From an uncultured beta proteobacterium (GTDB taxonomy: Bacteria; Pseudomonadota; Gammaproteobacteria; Burkholderiales; Casimicrobiaceae): DNA of 58,739 nt. The notes beneath the pieces are model-generated. The model was not told the DNA's origin and ran no database searches. It saw nothing but the letters and a program-made list of their open reading frames with translations. Numbering within the stretch: the stretch's first letter is position 1; every line of letters starts with the position of its first letter. Position numbers and translations under genes: made by a program. The stretch is taken from NCBI GenBank assembly GCA_903912485.1, contig CAIWHR010000323.1:1-58739 (forward strand), in the 5' to 3' direction. This document shows, piece by piece, positions 30,388 to 39,200 of the stretch.

Positions 30388-31787
30388 CGGCCGACCAGCT
30401 CCTGGCGCGTATCGAATTGCAGGAGGCGCTCGGCGGAGCCGCGATAGAGCGCGATCCACAGGGCGACGTTGCTGGTGCAGGTGATGACATGGCGCGCGCG
30501 CGCCATGATGCGCACGGCGGCCAGGAAATGCTGGGCCATGCCGAAGCGGGATATGCCGAACTCGCTCTGCATGTCGCGCGCATCGTGATGCACGCCGACA
30601 TCGCCGGCGGTCACCGGCAGCGCATTGAAATAGACGCAGCGCGGTCCGAAATGCGCAGCGAGCGCGTCGCGCACCTGCGCCTGATCGGTCTGCACGAAAA
30701 CGCGCAGCCCCGGCTCCGCCGCCAGGATGCGCTCCGCCTCGGCGATGAAACGCCCGATTTTCGTGGGCGGCACTTCGGAGGATTTGTCCGTGCCGCGATA
30801 ATAGATCGCGATCAGCTGCGCCGGGTCCAAACCATGTTTCGCCAGCAGCCGGTGCTCGATTTCCCTCACCGCGGGCAGTGGCGTGAAGTGCCGGGTGACG
30901 AAGGGCGTGATGGCCGCGAAGTCGAGCGCGCGGTAATGCCAGTGGCAATGGGACGCGTCGAACGGGCCGTAGCTGGCCGCCGTGTGCTCGAGGTTCGGCA
31001 GATCGATGTCGGCGGGCGGAACGAACAGCGCCGCGTGAACATCTTCGGGCCCCTCCCGATCTCGCGAAACGGTGTGGGTTCGCGTCGTGTCGAGCGCCTC
31101 GGTGACGATGCCCCAGCTGTGCAGCGTCACGATCGTTTGCAGCATGGTGGAGCAGACGGAAAAAAAACCTGAATTGTGATCCATGCGCAGGCTGGCGCGC
31201 GGCCCGGCGCGCGTCATGCAGAGCCGCGTCACCTCACCGAAACGGATCGGGGGCAGCGCCAGGAAGACCTCCACCTGATCGAGATGGAGATATTCGACGC
31301 GTTCGATTTGCAGCAGGATGTAGCGCGTCATGGCCGGGATCAGCGTCTCGATCTCGAGCGGCAGTCCGAAGCTCTTGGCGCCGAACACGGCGTGGCTGTA
31401 CCACAGCGTTTCCCACGCCGCGCCGTCGCGGGAGGTCAGCACACGCAGCGGGCGCGCGCGCTCGGCGCCGTTGATGGCGGCATCGTCGCGATTCCAAACG
31501 GTGATGCGCCCGACCGGTAGAACCGTGCCGAGATCCACCTCCCACCACGGATTTTCCTCGCGATCGGTGCAGAAGGAAAAGAGCCCTGTGAAGCTCCCAT
31601 TCGTCGCGGTGCCCGAACGCGTGCCATCGGCATCGCCGCTGCTTTGGCGCGTTGGCCGGCCGCGGGAGACATTGATCGAAGCGGGAGGCGGGGCGGATAT
31701 CATCGGATGCGCTTCGGATTGGGCGATGGAACCATTCTCGTAAAGGTGAAGTGCGCCGTCGCGACCGCTGTCGCCCTGCATCGTCAT
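30384..31787 (-). CDS. F5/8 type C (discoidin) domain fused to fucosyltransferase-like domain (paralogue of the previous gene)
   Basis: INVSRGRPTRQSSGDADGTRSG...NPWWEVDLGTVLPVGRITVWNRDD...LHLDQVEVFLALPP then IAIYYRGTDKSSEV...VFVQTDQAQVRDALAAHFGPRCVYFN...TCTSNVALWIALYRG. Confidence 0.8.
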   Translation of the reverse strand: MTMQGDSGRDGALHLYENGSIAQSEAHPMISAPPPASINVSRGRPTRQSSGDADGTRSGTATNGSFTGLFSFCTDREENPWWEVDLGTVLPVGRITVWNRDDAAINGAERARPLRVLTSRDGAAWETLWYSHAVFGAKSFGLPLEIETLIPAMTRYILLQIERVEYLHLDQVEVFLALPPIRFGEVTRLCMTRAGPRASLRMDHNSGFFSVCSTMLQTIVTLHSWGIVTEALDTTRTHTVSRDREGPEDVHAALFVPPADIDLPNLEHTAASYGPFDASHCHWHYRALDFAAITPFVTRHFTPLPAVREIEHRLLAKHGLDPAQLIAIYYRGTDKSSEVPPTKIGRFIAEAERILAAEPGLRVFVQTDQAQVRDALAAHFGPRCVYFNALPVTAGDVGVHHDARDMQSEFGISRFGMAQHFLAAVRIMARARHVITCTSNVALWIALYRGSAERLLQFDTRQELVGR

Positions 31788-32286
31788 CGCCGCAAGGACG
31801 CCGCCCGCCCGAGGATTGCGGCCACGATCGCGACATTCGCTTCCCGCATCGCCAACAGGAGTTCGGTGAGGCGCGGATCGTGGAACAATTTCCGCCGGTA
31901 TGCCGCGAAATTCTCGTGCACATCGCGCACGATCTCCAGCATGCCCTCGCATTTCCCCAGATGATGAACGGGCGATTGCGCAGCTGCTCGCGCAGCGGAA
32001 CGTCCTCGCTGACGATGACGGCGCCCGAGAGCAGCGCAGGCAGGACGCGGAACTCCGCCAATGTATCAAGAATATCGGTCTGACGGATATTGATGAGGAT
32101 GCGCGTGTTCCGGTAGGTCTCCGCGACCGCGCCATGCGCGAAGATGCCCTGCAATTGCGTCAAGGGCAGACCAATGCCCCGCGCCTGCTCAGCGAAGGTC
32201 GCCCGACGCGGCGATTCATGGCCGAGCGTCAGCAATGCGTTGTCGCGCGTTTCGATCTGGTGCCCGATGTCGGCGAGCGGCGTGAG
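31784..32286 (-). pseudogene. frameshifted and truncated glycosyltransferase fragment
   Basis: ILINIRQTDILDTLAEFRVLPALLSGAVIVSEDVPLREQL in one frame continues as KCEGMLEIVRDVHENFAAYRRKLFHDPRLTELLLAMREANVAIVAAILGRAASLRR* in another, with the shift near 31955-31970. Confidence 0.65.
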
Positions 32287-32508
32287 CACAGCTTGGCTTT
32301 CGAGTGCGAGCGCAATCCCCCAACCGGCTCCGAACTGCTGGCACTGGCGAAGCGCTGGGACGTGATTGCCGCCGGGAACCTGATCGACGCGGTCGCGGCG
32401 AGCATGGCGCAGTTCGCTGCCGTCGCAAAAGCACGGGGGGTTCCCTCGGCCAACGTTGCGGAAATCGGCGCCGATGTCGCGCGACGGGCGGGTCGGCTGG
32501 CAAGCTGA
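32287..32508 (+). pseudogene. possible 3' remnant of a hipA-like gene
   Basis: HSLAFECERNPPTGSELLALAKRWDVIAAGNLIDAVAASMAQFAAVAKARGVPSANVAEIGADVARR follows the same pattern as the C-terminal part of both complete HipA proteins in the window (HALTVDGATREP..., [12 protein letters not shown]...). Confidence 0.45.
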
Positions 32509-32556
32509 GTTCCAGGCGACGAGGCCGAGACGGCGGCCGGCCTACAATGCTCATCT

Positions 32557-35250
32557 ATGTCGAATCCCCTCGCCGGCGCGCTGTCGCCGTTGCTGACGCC
32601 GCAGGGGCATCTGCGGTTGGCAGCGGATCCCGAATCGGTTCCGCTGCCGGCGGAGCTGCACGACCGGATCGTCGCAGCCTTCGGGTCGGGCGCCGGTCAC
32701 GGACTGCTGCAACTGGGCGCGTCCGAGGTCGGCAGCGTCCTGACGCCGGCGCTCGCCTGGTGGCGCGAGTTTGCCGCGCGCTACGTGACCGCGCTGTGCG
32801 CCGCCGTCGATGGCGCGGCGATCGCCGTTCCCGTGCCCGACGCGGCTGCGCTCGTCGCCATGATCGCCGACGCGCCGCCGATGACCGGTACCGAATACCT
32901 GACGCCGGAAGTGCTGGTCGCGCTGTGGCGGGAACTCGACGCTGCGCTGCACGCCGAGCTGACGTCGTCGGGGTCCGCGCTGCAGGACTTTCTCAAGGCG
33001 CGCCATCCGGCGTGGAACCTGGTCGGCCGGGTCCACTTCAATCTTGCCGAGAACCGCAAGGACGCGGAGGCGCCGTTCGCGTTTCTGGCAACGTACACGC
33101 CGCGCCTGTCGGCGCAGGGTAAGGCGCAGCACCTGCCGCTCGGGCACGCGCTGGCCGAATTTTCCGGCGGCAGGAGCAAGGCGCAGCTGCTGTCGCTGCT
33201 CCTGCCGGTGCAGCGCGCCGCGGAGCAATGCGCCTGGCTGCGCGACATGGTCGACGCCGGCGAGATCTATCACCCGCTGCGCTGGACGCCGGCAGACGCC
33301 TGGCGCCTGCTCCAGGATTTTCCGAAACTCGAGGCGGCCGGGATTCTGGTGCGCGCGCCGGGCAACTGGCGGGGCGGGCGACCGGCACGGGCGCAGGTCA
33401 ACGCCGTGGTCGGCGCCCGCCCGCCGTCGACGCTCGGGATGGAGGCGCTGCTCGACTTTCGCATGGAACTGACGCTCGACGGCGAGCGGATGAGCGCCGC
33501 CGAGATCGACGCCCTGCTCCAGGGCGTCGACGGCCTGCAATGGATCCGCGGCCGCTGGGTCGAAGTCGACCGCGGGAAGCTCGGCCGCCTGCTCGCGCGC
33601 TTCGAGGCGCTCGAGCGCTCGGCCGGGGAGGACGGACTGCCTTTGGTCGAGGCGATGCGGTTGATGGCGGGGGCGGCGGTCGACGGCGCGCTCGCCGGCG
33701 CCGACGATGCCGACTGGTCGCAGCTCACCGCAGGGCCGTGGCTGGCCGACACGCTGCGCGGCCTGCGTCAGCCGGAAGGTCTGGCGCAGGTCGATCCGGG
33801 GCCGGAGCTGAAGGCCAGCCTGCGCCCTTATCAGCAGGCCGGCGTGCGCTGGCTCTACCTGCTCACCCGGCTCGGGCTGGGCGCCTGCCTCGCCGACGAC
33901 ATGGGACTCGGCAAGACGATTCAGGTGCTGGCGCTGCTGCTGGTGCTCAAGCGCGAGCGGCAGGGAGCATCGCGCCCGAGCCTGCTGGTGGCGCCGGCTT
34001 CGCTGCTCGCCAACTGGGTGGCGGAAGCCGAGCGTTTCGCGCCGGGCCTGCGCCTGCTGACCGCGCACCCGTCGGCGATGCCGGCCGCGGAACTGCAGGC
34101 GCTGGGCGAGGCGCAGCTGGCCGGCATCGACCTCGTGATCACCAGCTACGGCACCTTGCTGCGCCTGCCGGCGCTGGAAGCGGTGCGCTGGCGCCTGGCC
34201 GTGGTCGACGAAGCGCAGGCGATCAAGAACCCGGGCGCCAGGCAGACCCGGCAGGTCAAGAAAATGAAGGCCGAAGCGCGCATCGCGCTCACCGGCACGC
34301 CGGTCGAAAACCGGCTGTCCGACCTGTGGTCGATTTTCGACTTCACCCACCCCGGGCTGTTGGGCTCGGACAAGGTCTTCGCCGCTTTCACCAAGCGCCT
34401 GGCCGGTCGCGAGAGCTTCGGCCCGCTGCGGGCGCTGGTGCGGCCGTACATCCTGCGCCGGATGAAGACCGACCGCCAGGTGATCGCCGATCTCCCGGAC
34501 AAGACCGAGCTCAAGGCCTGGTGCCACCTCAGTCCGGCGCAGGCGGCGCTCTACCAGCGTGCGGTGAAGGATCTCGCGCTCGCACTCGAAGACGCCGAGG
34601 GCATCGGGCGCAAGGGCGTGGTGCTGTCGTACCTGATGCGCTTCAAGCAGATCTGCAACCATCCGTCGCAATGGCTGGGCGACGCGGCGTGGAAGGCGGA
34701 GGACAGCGGCAAGTTCGCGCGGCTGCGCGAGCTGGCCGAGGTGGTGGCGGCCAAGCAGGAAAAGGTTCTGGTGTTCACGCAGTTTCGCGAGACCACCGAA
34801 CCGCTGGCGGCGTTTCTCGGAACCGTCTTCGGCCGCGAGGGCCTGGTGCTGCACGGCGGCACGCCGGTCGCGAAGCGCCGTGCGCTGGTCCAGCGCTTCC
34901 AGGACGACGAGCTGACGCCGTTTTTCGTGCTCTCGCTCAAGGCCGGCGGCGCGGGGCTCAACCTCACCGCCGCCTCGCACGTGATTCACTTCGACCGCTG
35001 GTGGAACCCCGCGGTGGAGAATCAGGCCACCGACCGGGCCTTCCGCATCGGCCAGCAGCGGAACGTCCTGGTGCACAAGTTCATCTGCCGTGGCACGATC
35101 GAGGACCGGATCGACCGGCTGATCGAGTCGAAGCAGCAGCTGGTGAAGGACGTGCTGGAAGGCGGAGCGGAACTCCTGCTCACCGAGATGAGCGACCGCG
35201 AGCTTCTGGACCTGGTGCGGCTCGACATTCGCACCGCGCAGGAAAGTTGA
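32557..35250 (+). CDS. SNF2-family DEAD/DEAH box helicase
   Basis: LRPYQQAGVRWLYLLTRLGLGACLADDMGLGKTIQVLALL, VVDEAQAIKNPGA, ALTGTPVENRLSDLWSIFDF, LSLKAGGAGLNLTAASHVIHFDRWWNPAVENQATDRAFRIGQ. Confidence 0.97.
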   Translation: MSNPLAGALSPLLTPQGHLRLAADPESVPLPAELHDRIVAAFGSGAGHGLLQLGASEVGSVLTPALAWWREFAARYVTALCAAVDGAAIAVPVPDAAALVAMIADAPPMTGTEYLTPEVLVALWRELDAALHAELTSSGSALQDFLKARHPAWNLVGRVHFNLAENRKDAEAPFAFLATYTPRLSAQGKAQHLPLGHALAEFSGGRSKAQLLSLLLPVQRAAEQCAWLRDMVDAGEIYHPLRWTPADAWRLLQDFPKLEAAGILVRAPGNWRGGRPARAQVNAVVGARPPSTLGMEALLDFRMELTLDGERMSAAEIDALLQGVDGLQWIRGRWVEVDRGKLGRLLARFEALERSAGEDGLPLVEAMRLMAGAAVDGALAGADDADWSQLTAGPWLADTLRGLRQPEGLAQVDPGPELKASLRPYQQAGVRWLYLLTRLGLGACLADDMGLGKTIQVLALLLVLKRERQGASRPSLLVAPASLLANWVAEAERFAPGLRLLTAHPSAMPAAELQALGEAQLAGIDLVITSYGTLLRLPALEAVRWRLAVVDEAQAIKNPGARQTRQVKKMKAEARIALTGTPVENRLSDLWSIFDFTHPGLLGSDKVFAAFTKRLAGRESFGPLRALVRPYILRRMKTDRQVIADLPDKTELKAWCHLSPAQAALYQRAVKDLALALEDAEGIGRKGVVLSYLMRFKQICNHPSQWLGDAAWKAEDSGKFARLRELAEVVAAKQEKVLVFTQFRETTEPLAAFLGTVFGREGLVLHGGTPVAKRRALVQRFQDDELTPFFVLSLKAGGAGLNLTAASHVIHFDRWWNPAVENQATDRAFRIGQQRNVLVHKFICRGTIEDRIDRLIESKQQLVKDVLEGGAELLLTEMSDRELLDLVRLDIRTAQES

Positions 35251-35268
35251 TCATCAGGGAGGACGTCA

Positions 35269-36126
35269 ATGAGCTACGGGGGTTGGAAGCCCTATGTCTC
35301 CGTCGCGGATCGGCGGCGCAAGGCGGAGAAGGCCGCCGCCAAGGCGACCAAGGGCGGCGCGGCGCTCACGCCCATTGCGCCGTATCGGGGCGCCGTCGCC
35401 AGGACCTTCTGGGGCAAGGCGTGGTGCGACAACCTGGAGCGCTACAGCGACTACGCCAATCGCCTGCCGCGCGGGCGCACCTACCTGCGCAACGGCTCGG
35501 TCATCGACCTGAAGATCACCGCAGGCCGGGTGCAGGCGCAGGTGGTCGGGTCGAGCCTCTACCGGGTCGACGTGACCGTGGTCGCGGTTCCGGACCCGCA
35601 TTGGCAGGCGATCTGCGCCGACTGCGCCAACTCCATCGACTCCCTGGTGGAACTGCTCCAGGGCAGGCTCTCGAACGCGGTGATGGAGCGCATCTGCAAG
35701 CCGGGCACCGGCCTGTTTCCCGCGCCCGCGGGGATGAAGTTCACCTGCAGCTGCCCGGATTGGGCGCAGATGTGCAAACACGTCGCCGCCGTGCTCTACG
35801 GCGTCGGCGCCCGGCTCGATCACCAGCCGGAACTGCTGTTTCGCCTGCGCCAGGTCGACGCCGAGGCGCTGGTCGCGCATGCCGACGCCGGGTTGTCGCG
35901 AGCGAAGGGCGGCCCGGCCGCGGGCAAAGTGCTCGACGACGCGGCGCTGGCCGACGTCTTCGGCATCGAGATGGCCGAGCTGGCGCCGGCGATCGCGCCG
36001 GCGATCGCGCCGGCGAAGCGCAAGAGTCGGTCGCGCGAAACTCCGGCGGCGGCGTTGCCATCCAAGCCCGCGAAGGCGGCGGCACGACGCACGCTGGCCG
36101 TGCCGGGAAAGGCTTCCTCGCGCTGA
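35269..36126 (+). CDS. SWIM zinc finger protein
   Basis: MKFTCSCPDWAQMCKHVAAVLYGVGARLD (CxC...CxH SWIM motif); FWGKAWCDNLERYSDYANRLPRGRTYLRNGSVIDLKI N-terminus. Confidence 0.95.
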   Translation: MSYGGWKPYVSVADRRRKAEKAAAKATKGGAALTPIAPYRGAVARTFWGKAWCDNLERYSDYANRLPRGRTYLRNGSVIDLKITAGRVQAQVVGSSLYRVDVTVVAVPDPHWQAICADCANSIDSLVELLQGRLSNAVMERICKPGTGLFPAPAGMKFTCSCPDWAQMCKHVAAVLYGVGARLDHQPELLFRLRQVDAEALVAHADAGLSRAKGGPAAGKVLDDAALADVFGIEMAELAPAIAPAIAPAKRKSRSRETPAAALPSKPAKAAARRTLAVPGKASSR

Positions 36127-36243
36127 GTGCCGAAGGCGGCCCGGGTGACGGTGCACGCCCGCTCCTGATCGGCGTGCGCGGGCTCCCCCGTTCCGTCAGC
36201 AGATGGCGAGGTCGGCCATCACGCCGGCTCCCTGGTCCCGGGG

Positions 36244-39200
36244 TCACTCCCCGCGTATCAGCGCCACGAGGTCTTCGGTGGACGGCAGCAGCGCCATGTC
36301 GCCTTCCGCCAGGATGCTTTCGGCCAGCGCACGCTTGTCCTGGTGCAGCAGCACGATCTGCTCTTCGATGGAGCCTTTGGTCACCAGTCGGTAGACCGTC
36401 ACCGGGCGGCCCTGTCCGATGCGGTGCGCACGGCCCATCGCCTGATCCTCGGCGGCGGGATTCCACCACGGGTCGGTGATCAGCACGTAGTCGGCCGCGG
36501 TCAGGTTGAGCCCGAGCCCGCCGGCCTTGAGGCTGATCAGGAAGAGCTCGCCCTCTCCCGCCTGGAACGCGGCGACGCGGCGCGTGCGCTCGGCCGCAGG
36601 CGTGCCGCCGTCGAGATACTGGTAGGCGATGCCGGCCGCGTCGAGCGGTTGGCGCAGCAGTGTCAGGAAATCGACGAACTGGCTGAACACCAGCGCCTTG
36701 TGCCCGTTGGCCACGAGATCCGCAGCGAGGTCGGCGAACGCCTGCAGCTTGGCGCCGGCGACGCCGAATTCCGGGCTCACGAGCCGCGGATCGCAGGCGG
36801 CGCGGCGCAAGCGCGTGAGCTGCGCCAGGATGTTGAGGCGCGCCTGGCCCGCGGGCTCGGTCGACAGCGCGCGATCGGCGTCGGCGACCGCCCGCCGGCG
36901 CAGCGCTTCGTAGTGGGCGGCCTCGGCCGGACCCGGCGCGAGCGCAACCACCAGTTCGGTCCGCGGCGGCAGCTCCTGCAGCACCTGTGCCTTGGTCCGG
37001 CGCAGCACGAACGGCCCGATCAGGCGCTTGAGCAGATGCTGCGCATCGCGATCGCGGTCGCGCTCGATCGGCCCGGCGAAGCGCGCGTTGAACCGCGGGA
37101 GCGTGCCCAGGAGCCCGGGATTGGCGAAGCGCATGATCGACCACAGGTCGGCCAGGCGATTCTCGACCGGCGTGCCGGTCAGCGCGAGCCGAAAATCCGA
37201 TTCGAGCTCGAACACGGCCTGCGAGCGCTTGGCCGCGGCATTCTTGATCGCCTGCGCTTCGTCGGCGATCACCGTGTGCCACACCCGCGACGCAAACCGC
37301 TGCTGCGCCTGCTGCAGCAGCGTGTAGGAGACGATGATCACGTCCATCGGTCCGGCGGCGGCGACCATCGCATCGCGCTCGCTCTCGCCGTAGAGCGCCA
37401 CTCCGAGCGTGGGCGCAAAGCGCTGCGCCTCCGCGTGCCAGTTGCCGCAGACCGACGTCGGCGCGACGATCAGCGCCGGGCCTCCGGCGCCGCGGGCGAG
37501 CAGCACCGCCAGACCCTGCAGCGTCTTGCCCAGACCCATGTCGTCGGCGAGGCAGCCGCCGAGGCCGGCACTCGCGAGGCGCATCGCCCAGCGGAAGCCG
37601 TCCTCCTGATAGTTGCGCAGATCCGTCTGCAACGCCCGCGGCACCGCGGCCGACTCGTCCTGCGCGCGATGCAGGCGCTCGATCGCCGCGCGGAACTCGC
37701 CGTCGGCGTCGACCGTGGCCGTGTCGAGGACTTCGTCCAGCCACGCCGCAGCGAGACGCGGGACGCGCACGCCCTCGCGCCCGATCTCCGCCACTTTCGC
37801 CAGTTGGGCGAGCCGCTGCTTGAGCGAGCGCGTGAGCGCGACGTAAACACCGTCGCCGATCGGCACGAAGCGGCTGCGCGCCGACCCCGCCGCCAGCAGC
37901 GTCTCGAAATCGATCACGGTGCTCTCGTCGACAGCCGCACGCCCCTGCAGCTGGAACCAGTGGCGCTGGCTCCTGACGACGATGCCGAGCTGCGGCGTGT
38001 CGAGCGTCATCACGCGCACGGGCTTGCCCTTCGGCCAGTCGACGGCCAGCACCGCCGGCAGCTTCGGCAGGGTCTCCACCGCGTCGAGCGCGTGCTCGGG
38101 ATCGGCGATCAGCCACTCGCAGCCGCCGGCGTCGCCGGCCGCCTCGTCGAGATACGGCAGCGCATCGAGCACCGCGTCGAGATGCGCGCGCTCGGCGTCG
38201 AGATCGCGCCCCGTGCCCACCGTCTCCCCGCCGATCGCCGCCATCAGCCGCGTCCGGCCGCGCGCCGGCGCGACGCGCGGCCCGTCGGCGCCCAGCGGCG
38301 CGACGACGAGGCGCAGCATCAGCTTGTCGCCGACCGGCGCCAGTTCCGCGCGCAGCCGCGCCTCGGCCGCGACTTCGCGGCCCGCTTCGGCGTGATCGGC
38401 GTGCACGTCGAAATGGGAGGCCAGCGCGCGCAGCGTGTGCTGCAGCTCGTCGTGCCCCGCCGCCGGGACGCAGAGACTGCCGGAGACGAGCTGCGCGGCG
38501 CGCCGCTGCGCGGCCGAGAGACGGATCACACGCAGCCGCTGCGGCGTGTCGGCCACCAGCGTGATCATCCGCAGCGCCTCGGCTTCGCGCTGCGCGGCGG
38601 CGTCGACGTAGTAGCGGGCGTCCGGGTCTTCGGCGGCGCGCACCGCCGGCGTCACGCGCAGGACGAAGCGATCGCCGTCGCGCGTGACTTCCACTTCCGG
38701 CGTGCCCTCGATGAGGTCGACGACCTGCTCGGGCGCGCCGGCGAGCACCACGGCCGGGTGGCCGACCAGCGCGATGATCGCGGCGGCGCGATCGATGGTC
38801 CAGGCACGCGAGTACTCGCGCTCCTTGCGTATGGTTCGCGCAACTTTCGCATCCCACGGCGGCAGGCGTTCGCTGCCGGCGATCTTCGCCAGGCCGAGCG
38901 GCTTGGGCTTGCCGAAGCCGCGCGGGCCGCGCTTCTGCTCGAACGGCTCGATCGCCTCGAGCGCGCCGTCCTTGCCCATCCGGATGGCCCACAGGATGCG
39001 GGTCGCCTCGACGCCCGGTTCGGCCACGGCCGGGCCCGCGCCCAGCACCTGCAGCGCCGAGAGCACGTCGCGCCACTGCTCGCGCGGACCCGACACGAAA
39101 AACGGCGCCGCCGGCGCCTTGCCGGCGAGCACGGCTTCGGCCGCGTCGACCTGCGCGACCAGCCAGTCGAGATGGCACGGCACCAGCCGCTGGCGCAGCG

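Noticed and set aside
35980-36020. Short GCGCCGGCGATC tandem repeat in the SWIM gene as a candidate CRISPR or regulatory repeat
   Set aside because: In-frame coding slippage repeat (APAIAPAIAPAK); no spacer structure. No CRISPR array seen elsewhere in the window.
33228-36479. 1083-aa plus-strand ORF across the first helicase and the SWIM gene
   Set aside because: Shifted-frame artefact; low-complexity R/G/A translation and no motif.
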